The notes beneath the pieces were generated by a model that was not told the origin of the DNA, did not search any database, and was given only the letters and a program-made list of their open reading frames with translations. This document shows positions 52,975 through 61,222 of a stretch of DNA of 64,000 nt, piece by piece. The translations under genes were made by a program, and so were the position numbers. The DNA is from ZC4RG20 sp963702105 (GTDB taxonomy: Bacteria; Pseudomonadota; Gammaproteobacteria; Steroidobacterales; Rariloculaceae): NCBI GenBank assembly GCA_963702105.1, contig OY969712.1, positions 3,348,001 through 3,412,000 on the forward strand. Direction: 5' to 3'. Position 1 is the first letter of the stretch. Every line of letters begins with the position of its first letter.

Positions 52975-54534
52975 TCACTCCTCCCGCAAAAGCCGTGCCT
53001 CGATCAGATCGATTTCCCGCTCGAGCCGAATCAGCACGTCGTCGCCGATCCGATCGTCCTGCCAGAACTCGAGCAGCGCCCTGCGTTGAGCCGCCGCGGC
53101 CTCGAGCCACAATTCCAGTTCGCTCTCCGGCGCGAGGCCGCCGCGCGACGCGGCGCTGCCGAAGATACGCGTTACCGCGAGCGCCTGGTCCGGCTGCAGA
53201 CCGCGTGCCGCCACGAGCTTCTCGGCCGCCTCGGCGGCAGCTCGCTGCATGGCCTCACGAGCCAGGCGGGCTTCGCTTTCCAAAGAAGGATCCGGCTTGA
53301 AGCGCAGCACCGAGATCAGCGCCGGCAGCGTGAGCCCTTGCCCGACGAGGGTCACGAACACGAGCCCGAACGTGAGCAGAATGACGAGGTCGCGCTCCGG
53401 AAAGGGCGCGCCGCTCGGCAGCAGCGCCGGTAGAGCCAGCGCCGCCGCCAGCGAGACGACGCCGCGCATGCCGGACCAGCTCACGAGCGCGGAGACGCGC
53501 GCCGAGGCGGGATCACGACGCTGCACGGACGGCACGAGCAGGCGCACGCCATAGGTCGCCGTAAATATCCAGAGAAACCGCACGCCGATGGCCACGGCGC
53601 TCAAGGCCGCGATCAAGGCTGCGACGTGCCACCATGAATAGCCGTTGGCGCGTATCAGCGTTTCGGCGATCAGCGGCAAACGGACGCCGATCATCACGAA
53701 AACGAGGCAGTTGACGACGAATACGACGCCGCCCCAGACGGTGCGGATATTGAGCCGCGAAAGCGGCGAGGCGCGCCGGTGGCTCCAGCGCGCGCGATAC
53801 AGCCCGGCCGCAACGATGGCGAGCACGGCCGAGACGTGCAGCGTCTCGGCGAGCCAGTACGCCGCAAACGGCGTGGTCAGGGACATCGCGAGTTCCAGCA
53901 TCGGGTCGCGCAGTCGCTCCTGGACCCTTGCCGTGATCCAGCCGGTCGCGATGCCGAGCACGACGCCACCGAACGCGATCAGGGCAAACTGGCCGACGAG
54001 CTCCGTAGCCGAGAACGTGCCCGTCAGCGCGGCGGCCACGGCGAAGCGGTAGAGCACGAGGCCGGTCGCGTCGTTGACGAGGCTCTCGCCCTCGAGCAGC
54101 GTCACGATGCGCCGCGGCAGTCGAAAGCGCCGGAGCACGGCCGTAGCGGCCACCGCGTCCGGCGGCGACACGATGGCACCGAGCGCGAACGCGACGGCCC
54201 AGGGCACTTCGGGCACCAGCCACTTGAATGCGAGACCGACCGCGAGCGTGGTGGTGGCCACCAAGCCGATCGCGAGCAGCAGAATCGGGCGCAGCATGGA
54301 CCGGAAGTCGCGCCAAGAGGTGTCCATCGCCGCCGGGTACAGAATGGCCGGCAGGACCGTGCCGAGGACGAGCTCGGGCTGCAGGGCGAGGCCCGGCCAG
54401 TCGAACGCGGCGCCGAGCACGATGCCGGCCAGGACGAGCACGATCGGATACGGCACGCGAATCCGGTTAGCGAGCCAACCGGAGGCGATCGCGCAGACCA
54501 TGACGAGGATCAGGGAGATCAAGGCAGTTTCCAT
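52975..54534 (-). CDS. Na+/H+ (CPA1-type) antiporter
   Basis: 519 residues from the ATG at 54534. About twelve membrane helices, beginning LISLILVMVCAIASGWLANR; ion-binding region LLEGESLVNDATGLVLYRFA with the Asn-Asp pair, ALGAIVSPPDAVAATAVLRR, and SWSGMRGVVSLAAALALPAL near TM11. A cytoplasmic C-terminal helical tail of about 100 residues (residues 420-519) is present, as in NhaP/NHE relatives. Exchanges H+ for Na+ or K+. Divergent from the riboswitch region with about 105 bp between. Monocistronic. Confidence 0.93.
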   Translation of the reverse strand: METALISLILVMVCAIASGWLANRIRVPYPIVLVLAGIVLGAAFDWPGLALQPELVLGTVLPAILYPAAMDTSWRDFRSMLRPILLLAIGLVATTTLAVGLAFKWLVPEVPWAVAFALGAIVSPPDAVAATAVLRRFRLPRRIVTLLEGESLVNDATGLVLYRFAVAAALTGTFSATELVGQFALIAFGGVVLGIATGWITARVQERLRDPMLELAMSLTTPFAAYWLAETLHVSAVLAIVAAGLYRARWSHRRASPLSRLNIRTVWGGVVFVVNCLVFVMIGVRLPLIAETLIRANGYSWWHVAALIAALSAVAIGVRFLWIFTATYGVRLLVPSVQRRDPASARVSALVSWSGMRGVVSLAAALALPALLPSGAPFPERDLVILLTFGLVFVTLVGQGLTLPALISVLRFKPDPSLESEARLAREAMQRAAAEAAEKLVAARGLQPDQALAVTRIFGSAASRGGLAPESELELWLEAAAAQRRALLEFWQDDRIGDDVLIRLEREIDLIEARLLREE

Positions 54535-54639
54535 TCCGCCGCCGGGCGCTGCCACGATAGCACGCGGGCCCGTTCTCTCGAACGTCCCGCCCGAACGGCG
54601 CGCCTCCTACTCGTGCGCGGGCTCATCATGTACACTGCG

Positions 54640-54755
54640 CGCGTCTCTGGGGAGTAGCCGCCACCGGATAGGCCGGGGGGTGCGCGTCAACATGATCGGC
54701 GCCTCATGCGCCGTGGCGCGGCGGCAGCAATTGCCTGGCGAGACCTTTGACACGG
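54640..54755 (+). ncRNA. yybP-ykoY manganese riboswitch aptamer
   Basis: All conserved blocks of this Mn(II)-sensing aptamer are present in order: TGGGGAGTAGCC (54649-54660), GCGTCAACAT (54684-54693) and GGCGAGACCTTTGAC (54737-54751), with GC-rich variable helices between (for example GCGCC/GGCGC arms around 54700-54718). In the consensus the P1 stem pairs AAAGG with CCTTT; here the 5' side is TCTGG, so P1 is weaker than usual. These aptamers control manganese exporters of the UPF0016/TMEM165, MntP and related families. Here only a truncated UPF0016 tail follows, so the switch has lost its gene. Confidence 0.88.
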
Positions 54756-54784
54756 CGGCGTCGATCCGGGCGGGACGGGGCTTC

Positions 54785-54925
54785 GCGGCCAACGTGCCCG
54801 TCGTGTTCGCCGGAGGCTTCGCGGCACAAAGGCTGCCCCTCAAGTTTATCCGCGCGGGGGCTGCGGCGCTGTTCGTCGCGCTCGGCGTGCTGGCGTTGTT
54901 CGCCGGAGGCGGCCGCGGCGGCTGA
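54785..54925 (+). pseudogene. UPF0016/TMEM165-GDT1 (Mn exporter) C-terminal remnant
   Basis: The frame to the stop at 54925 reads AANVPVVFAGGFAAQRLPLK then FIRAGAAALFVALGVLALFA, the last membrane helices of UPF0016/GDT1 manganese or calcium exporters (family pattern: ANVPAV..G..FADR.P...IR..AA.LF..LG). The two ExGDK(T/S) motifs and the N-terminal three quarters of the protein are absent; the remnant begins about 30 bp after the riboswitch. An in-frame ATG at 54692 lies inside the aptamer and is not a credible start. Confidence 0.75.
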
Positions 54926-54954
54926 AGGCGCGAGGCCTTTTCGCGCCGCAGGAA

Positions 54955-57321
54955 TCAGCCGGGCCGTTTGCCTCGCGCCGTCTCGAGCGGCAACACGTCG
55001 GCCCGCCGCTTCCTCGACCAGTCGTTGAGCCAGGCCGGAAAGCCGGCCGCGGGCACGGGCCGCGAGACGTGGTAGCCCTGCGCGGTCTCACAGCCGAGCG
55101 AGACCAGCCGGTCCAGGATCTCGGCCGATTCGACGCCTTCGGCGACGACGCCGAGCCCGAGGTGATGCGCGAGCTCGATCGTGCTGCGCACGATGGCCTC
55201 GTCCCGCGCATCCGTGAGATTCATGACGAAGGATTTGTCGATCTTGAGCTCGTCCACCGGCAGACGCTTGATCTGGGCGAGGGCGGACTGGCCCACGCCG
55301 AAATCGTCGATCGCGATGCGGAAACCCAGCTCGTGGATGCAGGAGACGACGGCAAGCGACTTCTGCACGTTGCGCATGATGGCGTTTTCCGTGATCTCGA
55401 GCGTGAGGTGGGCCGGCGCGAGGCCTGCCCGTCTCGTCAGGTCGAGCAGGAAATACGGCAGATACTCGTCCACGAGGTCGTCGACCGAGATGTTCGCCGA
55501 GACCGCGAGCTCGAGGCCAACGCTGCGCCACTCGCCGCAGAGCCGGACGGCTTCACGCAGCACCCAGCGCGTCAGGTGCGAGATGCCGCCCGCCTGCTCG
55601 ATGGCGTCCACGAACGCGCCCGGCGCGAGGAGCCCGAGCTCCGGATGCCGCCAACGCACCAGGGCCTCGGCCCCCGTGACGCGGCGTGTCGCGCAGTCGA
55701 TCTGCGGCTGGAGGTCGAGCTCGAGCTCGCCCGCCTTGAGCGCCCGCGGGAAGTCACCGACGATTCTCAGGTGCTCGAGGAAGCGGTCCTCCTGCCCCAG
55801 ACGGTAGACTACGACGGACTCGGAGCTTTGCCGCGCCTGCCCGCGCGCGATCGCGGCGCGGCGGAGCAGCTGGGGCGCGTCCGAGCCGTGCTCCGGGTGT
55901 GTGGCGATGCCGACGAGCCCGCGCAGGGAAACGTTCGCGCCCGCCGAGCGCACGCCGGCGCGCAGCTGATCGATCGCCGCTTCGGCCCACGCCGTCGCGC
56001 CTTCGGTGTCGACGCCCGGCAATGCAACGACGAATTCGTGCCCGCCCATGTGCCCGAGGATCTGCCCGTCGCGGATGCGCTCGCGTAGCAAGCCCGCGAC
56101 CTGCTGAATGAGCTCGTCGCCCGCGCGATGGCCCAGCGATGAAACGATGCTGTTGAAGCGGTCGAGGCCGAGGCTGATGACAGGCAGCGGCCTACCGTCC
56201 GCTATCGCGTCGCGCAAGCGGCTCAGCGTGAGATCGCGGTTCGGAAGGCTCGTGAGACTGTCGTGGTGGGCCTGGAAGAAGATTCGGCGCTCGCGCTCGG
56301 CGATGGCCACCTGCATGGCGTTGAAGCCGCCGGCGAGCTCGCCGAGCTCGTCCGCAGATTCGAGCTCGATCGGCTCGTCGTAGACGCCCTCGCGCATGCG
56401 CCGAGCCGCGGCCGCCAAAGTCTGGACTGGACGCGTGACCGTATTCGCGAGCCAAACGGCGACGGCCACGGCGAGCCCGACGGACAGCGCGATCGTTCCG
56501 AGCAGTAAGGCTCGGATGTGCCTGTACGGCCTCAGCGCCTCGTCCATGGAAAGTTGCAGCGCGACGTCGAGCCCTCGCGAGCCTTCCGAGAAAGGGCGGA
56601 CCAGCGTCAGGAACCCGGCGCCATGACGCCGAGCGCCGGTCTTCTGCAGCGTATACGGCTGATCCGGCGCGAGGCCCGCGAACGCCGTGCCGCGGCCCTC
56701 GGACGGCAATGTCGAAGCAAGCACTTCAAGCTTGCCCTGCGCAACGCGCATGAACGAGACCTCGAGGCCCGTCAGCGCCTCGACGTGCGAGGCGAGCTCG
56801 GCGTCGATCGGAAATCCGAGCAACACCCAGCCGATCGTAACCGGGGCGCGCAGCGGAACGAGCACGACCTGGTGCGGCACGCCGCCGACGTCGAGGACGC
56901 TGTCGCGGAACGCCTCCGGAGAGGAGGCCAGCGAGAGCGATCCGGCGGCCGCGCGGCGCTGCGGCGGTGCCGCCGCCGCGACGATCCGTCCCGTTGCGTC
57001 GAGCAGAACGGCAAGCGTCGCGCCGGCGCGCGACGCGCTGTTCTGCAGTGCGGACTCTATCGTCGCCGGGTCGTTCGTCGCGACGGCCGACTTGAAACCG
57101 TAGTCGGAGACGAGCACCTTCGCCGTGGTCCGGAGCTGCTGGGCGCGGCTCGCCATGAACTCGTCGAAGACCACGCCCGCCAGCCGCGTGGACTTGGCGG
57201 CGCGCTGCTCCGCATCGCCGTCGATAGCCCGCAGCACAGGGAACAGCGTCGCGAGCTGGACGCTCGTGACGAGCACGACGGCGAGCAGCAGCACCTTGCG
57301 TCTGAATGTGAAGTGCCGCAT
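54955..57321 (-). CDS. Membrane GGDEF/EAL protein with degenerate GGDEF; probable c-di-GMP phosphodiesterase
   Basis: 788 residues from the ATG at 57321. TM1 (about 10-28), a periplasmic cache-like sensor (about 30-265), TM2 (about 271-291), HAMP, then GGDEF (about 345-505) and EAL (about 515-775). The GGDEF active-site loop is GGHEF (426-430) with His replacing the catalytic Asp/Glu, so cyclase activity is unlikely. The EAL domain keeps E552-A-L, LEITENAIM, DDFGVG, KID and EGVE, as needed for hydrolysis of c-di-GMP. Predicted to lower c-di-GMP in response to a periplasmic signal. Divergent from the cupredoxin-like/porin-like pair, with which this type of gene is often linked. Confidence 0.92.
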   Translation of the reverse strand: MRHFTFRRKVLLLAVVLVTSVQLATLFPVLRAIDGDAEQRAAKSTRLAGVVFDEFMASRAQQLRTTAKVLVSDYGFKSAVATNDPATIESALQNSASRAGATLAVLLDATGRIVAAAAPPQRRAAAGSLSLASSPEAFRDSVLDVGGVPHQVVLVPLRAPVTIGWVLLGFPIDAELASHVEALTGLEVSFMRVAQGKLEVLASTLPSEGRGTAFAGLAPDQPYTLQKTGARRHGAGFLTLVRPFSEGSRGLDVALQLSMDEALRPYRHIRALLLGTIALSVGLAVAVAVWLANTVTRPVQTLAAAARRMREGVYDEPIELESADELGELAGGFNAMQVAIAERERRIFFQAHHDSLTSLPNRDLTLSRLRDAIADGRPLPVISLGLDRFNSIVSSLGHRAGDELIQQVAGLLRERIRDGQILGHMGGHEFVVALPGVDTEGATAWAEAAIDQLRAGVRSAGANVSLRGLVGIATHPEHGSDAPQLLRRAAIARGQARQSSESVVVYRLGQEDRFLEHLRIVGDFPRALKAGELELDLQPQIDCATRRVTGAEALVRWRHPELGLLAPGAFVDAIEQAGGISHLTRWVLREAVRLCGEWRSVGLELAVSANISVDDLVDEYLPYFLLDLTRRAGLAPAHLTLEITENAIMRNVQKSLAVVSCIHELGFRIAIDDFGVGQSALAQIKRLPVDELKIDKSFVMNLTDARDEAIVRSTIELAHHLGLGVVAEGVESAEILDRLVSLGCETAQGYHVSRPVPAAGFPAWLNDWSRKRRADVLPLETARGKRPG

Positions 57322-57478
57322 GCGTGCTCCGGCTCCCAGGCGTGACCGCAACCACAGATGTGCGCGCCCTGCGGATGGTAACGCTCGCGCGGTCGTCGCA
57401 GTGTGCTGACCATCACGGTTGCCGACGCTCGCGGCTCGTACGATGCGGGGCGTGCCGACGGGCTCATCTGATGGCTGC

Positions 57479-58171
57479 ATGACCACAGCGCACCGATATC
57501 TGCGAAGGGTTGCGCCGGCGTTTGCCGGCCTCCTCGGCGCCGCGCTTTGGCTCGGGGTGCCGGCTCAGGCGAGCGCGGGCGGCCTCATGGTCTCGGTCAT
57601 CGATCGCAGCGGTGCACCCGTCGCGGGCGTCGCCGTCTACGCCGTGCCGGCCGTCGCGGCGCCGAAGCCTTCGCGCCCGCTGCCGCGCGCCGTCATGGAC
57701 CAGCGCAACAAGCAATTCGTGCCGCACATCCTCGTCGTACAGGCGGGGACGCTCGTCGACTTTCCGAACAGCGACACGGTGAGTCACCACGTCTACTCGT
57801 TCTCGCCGGCGCATCCGTTCGAGCTGCCGCTCTACAAGGGCGACCCGCACCCGCCCATCGAGTTCGACACCCCCGGCGTCGTCGTGCTCGGCTGCAACAT
57901 CCACGACAACATGATCGGCTACATCCTCGTCGTACCGACGCCCCACTTCGCGAAGACGCGAGCCGACGGCCGGGCCACGCTCGGCGAGTTGCCCCCCGGC
58001 ACCTACACGGTTCACGCGTGGACGCCGCGCGTGGCCGACGCGAACCTGCCGCAGCCCGAGACCTTGGCGCTGCCGCAATCGGCCGCGGCGCCGCTCACGT
58101 TTCGTTTCGACACGCGCCTGTTCCCGGAGCAGCCCACGGACGGCTCCGGCCTGACATGGAACCCCTACTGA
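57479..58171 (+). CDS. Exported cupredoxin-like ('methylamine utilization') protein
   Basis: 230 residues from the ATG at 57479. Signal peptide (VAPAFAGLLGAALWLGVPAQ, cleavage near ASAGG), then a carboxypeptidase-regulatory-like start (VSVIDRSGAPVAGVAVYAVP) and a plastocyanin-like domain: VVQAGTLVDFPNSDTVSHHV, YSFSPAHPFELPLYKG and GVVVLGCNIHDNMIGYILVV. Cu ligands are likely in SHHVYSF and GCNIHDNM (Cys, His, Met). Annotated in databases as methylamine utilization protein, a name without evidence in most bacteria. Overlaps the next gene by 16 bp. Confidence 0.87.
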   Translation: MTTAHRYLRRVAPAFAGLLGAALWLGVPAQASAGGLMVSVIDRSGAPVAGVAVYAVPAVAAPKPSRPLPRAVMDQRNKQFVPHILVVQAGTLVDFPNSDTVSHHVYSFSPAHPFELPLYKGDPHPPIEFDTPGVVVLGCNIHDNMIGYILVVPTPHFAKTRADGRATLGELPPGTYTVHAWTPRVADANLPQPETLALPQSAAAPLTFRFDTRLFPEQPTDGSGLTWNPY

Positions 58172-59538
58172 ACCGGCGGCCCCGGCGATCGGGCCCGCGG
58201 TGCTCGGCACCCCACGCCGCGCGCGGCACAGCCGCGGTCGGACTGATCCTTTGCGGCGCCGCGGCCCTCGCCGGCGCGTTGACCCTGATGGTCGCCACGC
58301 CTGCCGTCGCCGGCGATACCGCGGACCGCCATGCGTTCTCGGTCGCGCTCGACCTTGCTGCGGTCAACGCCGAAACGCCGCTCGGCGCCTGGCCGGCGGG
58401 CGGCCTCGGGAAGCTGCGCTTCGCCGGCGCAGGCGACAGCATCACGGTCGGTCGTCTCGCCGTTCAGTACCGCGGCCGCGTGACGCCGACTCTGTTCGCT
58501 CACGCCGTCGCCGACTGGGTCGACGACGGCTCGGCCGGCCTCGGCGTCACCGAGGCCTACCTGGACTGGCGCCCGATCCCGCGGTCGCAGCTCCGCCAAC
58601 GCTGGCGCTTCGGCGCGTTCTATCCGCCGTTCTCGCTCGAGAACGGCGGCACCGCATGGAGCGACGTGCTCACGATTGCTCCGTCCGCGATCAATACCTG
58701 GCTGGGCGAGGAGATCCGTCCCATGGGCGCCGAATGGAGCCTGCGCCGCCGCTTCGGCCATGGGCGCTCGCCCCAGGAATTCGGCGTCTTCGCCGCGGGC
58801 TTCTATGGCAACGACCCGGCGGCGACGCTGCTGTTTTGGCGCGGCTGGGCCCTGCACGATCGCCAAAGCCGCCTGACGGACCGCCTGCCTCTGCCGCCGA
58901 TCCCGACCTTCGGCTCCGGAACGACCGCCCACTTCGTCGCCAATCGCGTCGAGCCGTTCCACGAGGTGGACGGGCGGGCCGGCCTGTACGGAGGGCTCGA
59001 GTGGCAGTATGCGCGCCGAGCCGTGGTGCAGCTCGCGGTCTACGACAACCGGGCCGATCCGAACCGCTACGCCGGCGGCCAATGGGGCTGGCACACGCGG
59101 TTCCGGCACGCGGCCGTGCAGGTCGCGCTGCCGGCGCAGTTCGGCCTCGCGGCGCAATGGCTGACCGGCGCGACGCGCTGGCAACCGGGCGGGCTGCCCG
59201 ACGGCAAACTGCTCGCCGGCAGCGGGCTCGTCACCGATGATTTCGCCTCGTGGTACCTGCTCGCCACGCGGCGACTCGGCGTGTGCAACGACCTAACGGT
59301 GCGCTACGACGACTTCGAGACGCGCCGACCGGGCACGACCCCCGCCTTCGTCTCGGATCGCGGCGAGGCGTGGACCCTGGCATTCCGGCGCAGGCAGTCG
59401 GACACGCTCACCATCGTCGTCGAATGGCTGCGCGTGCATTCGGAGCGTGCGCTGTGGCCCGTCTACGGAGTCGCGCCCGAGAACGCCGAGAAGACACTGC
59501 GGCTCGACTTCCGGCTCGCCGCGGGTCGCCGTTCGTAA
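58156..59538 (+). CDS. Probable outer-membrane porin-like protein
   Basis: 460 residues; the ATG at 58156 overlaps the end of the cupredoxin-like gene by 16 bp, so the two are coupled. An N-terminal hydrophobic segment (about 26-50, ending TPAVAGD) is the likely signal. The rest is strand-rich with alternating pattern (ITVGRLAVQYRGRVTPTLFA, RQRWRFGAFYPPFSLENGGT, RAGLYGGLEWQYARRAVVQL) and ends LRLDFRLAAGRRS. I know this as a conserved partner of the cupredoxin-like and GGDEF/EAL genes, but no function is established. Substrate or role could be copper or nutrient passage. Confidence 0.68.
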   Translation: MEPLLNRRPRRSGPRCSAPHAARGTAAVGLILCGAAALAGALTLMVATPAVAGDTADRHAFSVALDLAAVNAETPLGAWPAGGLGKLRFAGAGDSITVGRLAVQYRGRVTPTLFAHAVADWVDDGSAGLGVTEAYLDWRPIPRSQLRQRWRFGAFYPPFSLENGGTAWSDVLTIAPSAINTWLGEEIRPMGAEWSLRRRFGHGRSPQEFGVFAAGFYGNDPAATLLFWRGWALHDRQSRLTDRLPLPPIPTFGSGTTAHFVANRVEPFHEVDGRAGLYGGLEWQYARRAVVQLAVYDNRADPNRYAGGQWGWHTRFRHAAVQVALPAQFGLAAQWLTGATRWQPGGLPDGKLLAGSGLVTDDFASWYLLATRRLGVCNDLTVRYDDFETRRPGTTPAFVSDRGEAWTLAFRRRQSDTLTIVVEWLRVHSERALWPVYGVAPENAEKTLRLDFRLAAGRRS

Positions 59539-59703
59539 CCGGCGCCGACCTCACTTGTGGCGCGGAGCCGCGATCCTGCCGACGAGGGCGCGCCCGTTAC
59601 GGAAAACACCAACCAAATTCGGCATCTACATATTCCGATCGATATCGCCGTCCCGTTAGGCTACGCCCCGTCTGATCTTTTCTGACATGCGGAGCATTTG
59701 TCG

Positions 59704-61026
59704 ATGCGATTACGTTATCTACTGGCGACGGCCTTCATCTGCGCGCTCGCGGCCGCGACCGACGCGAATGCGGTCCCGAGCTTCGCGCGCCAACTCAATG
59801 TGGCGTGCAACGCCTGTCACACCCGCTTTCCGGAGCTGACGCCCTTGGGGCGCCAATTCAAGTTGGCCGGTTACACCTTGTCCGGATCGGAATCCATTCA
59901 AGGCCAAAACAGCAAGACCGCGACGACGCTTTCCATCCCCGAGCTTCCCCCGTTGTCCTTGATGCTGCAGGGCGCCTACACGAGCACGAAGGCTTCGCAG
60001 CCGGACGTGCAAAACGGCAACGCGCAGCTTCCGCAGCAGTTAAGTCTGTTCCTGGCCGGGAAGATCGCTCCGAAGATCGGCTCGTTCGTGCAGGTCACGT
60101 ATTCGCAAGCGGACGACAAATTCGGCATGGACAACATGGACCTGCGTTACTCGAGCAGCAAAACGCTCCGGCGCGGGAAATCCGTGACGTGGGGAATCAC
60201 GATCAACAACAACCCGACGGTCGAGGACCTGTGGAACTCGACGCCGGCCTGGGGCTTCCCATATGCCGGCCCCGACGTTGCACCGACTCCGGCTGCGGGC
60301 ACGCTGATCGACGGGCAACTCGCGCAGGACGTCGCCGGCATCGGAGCGTACGCGTTTTTCAATTCGAAGTTCTACGTCGCCGCGACCCTGTACCGCTCGG
60401 CTCACCTCGGCACCGGCGCGCCCCTGCTCGGCAGCGAGAACACGATCGACTCTCTCGCGCCGTATTGGCGGGTCGCCTGGCAACACAACTTCGGCAAAAA
60501 ATACCTCGAGGTAGGCGGTTACGGAATCGAAGCGAGCTTGATCCCTCAAGGGATCGTCGGGACCACCAACGACTACCGCGACGTGGCGGCGGACACGCAG
60601 CTGGATATGCCCGCCGGTAAGGGCGAGCTCACGGTGCACGGCACGCTGATTCACGAGAGGCAGAAATGGAACGCCGCCTACGCCCTCGGGGATTCGGCCA
60701 ATGTCACCGACAATCTCGACACGTTCCGTGCCGATGCGAACTACGCCGTCAACGCCTGGAAGTACACGCTCGGCCTGTTCTCGACGACGGGCAGCAGCGA
60801 CTCCGGGCTGTATGCGCCGGACCCCATAGACGGAAGTGCCACCGGCAGCCCCGACAGCCGCGGCTGGATCGGTCAGGTAAGCTACTTTCCGGCGTTGAAC
60901 GTTCAGCTGACGCTGCAATACACGGTCTACAACCGCTTCAACGGACGCGCGTCGAACTACGACTCTTTCGGGCGCAGCGCCAGCGACAACAATACCCTGT
61001 TCCTCCAGGGGTGGTGGGTCTGGTAG
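59704..61026 (+). CDS. Outer-membrane barrel-like protein with N-terminal heme-binding CXXCH
   Basis: 440 residues from the ATG at 59704. Signal peptide MRLRYLLATAFICALAAATD, cleavage near ANAVP. Directly after it is a cytochrome-c type heme site CNACH (VACNACHTRFPELTPLGRQF), then a long body of amphipathic strands (LSLFLAGKIAPKIGSFVQVT, LDMPAGKGELTVHGTLIHER, VQLTLQYTVYNRFNG) ending LFLQGWWVW with an aromatic C-terminus. This heme-plus-barrel layout is found in uncharacterised multi-environment proteobacterial proteins and suggests electron passage at the outer membrane. Met ligand for heme is not obvious. Confidence 0.75.
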   Translation: MRLRYLLATAFICALAAATDANAVPSFARQLNVACNACHTRFPELTPLGRQFKLAGYTLSGSESIQGQNSKTATTLSIPELPPLSLMLQGAYTSTKASQPDVQNGNAQLPQQLSLFLAGKIAPKIGSFVQVTYSQADDKFGMDNMDLRYSSSKTLRRGKSVTWGITINNNPTVEDLWNSTPAWGFPYAGPDVAPTPAAGTLIDGQLAQDVAGIGAYAFFNSKFYVAATLYRSAHLGTGAPLLGSENTIDSLAPYWRVAWQHNFGKKYLEVGGYGIEASLIPQGIVGTTNDYRDVAADTQLDMPAGKGELTVHGTLIHERQKWNAAYALGDSANVTDNLDTFRADANYAVNAWKYTLGLFSTTGSSDSGLYAPDPIDGSATGSPDSRGWIGQVSYFPALNVQLTLQYTVYNRFNGRASNYDSFGRSASDNNTLFLQGWWVW

Positions 61027-61222
61027 TCGCCAGCGGCGGTCAGAACCTGGGGCCGAGGCAGCAGCGCAAAGGCATTCCGAGTACCCGAATGTATCGTCTG
61101 CGCTACGCTCGCTCGGGCAGTATATTTCGACTCGAGAATGAGTTATGTTGAGCTGAAACAAGCGGGAGCCGGTTTCGAATCCGGGCAACGCGATTCGTCC
61201 AATGAGCAGGGGGGAGACTCGG

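Noticed and set aside
54692..54925. Short membrane protein starting at the ATG in the riboswitch
   Set aside because: The ATG lies inside a conserved aptamer block and the first 30 codons are not protein-like.
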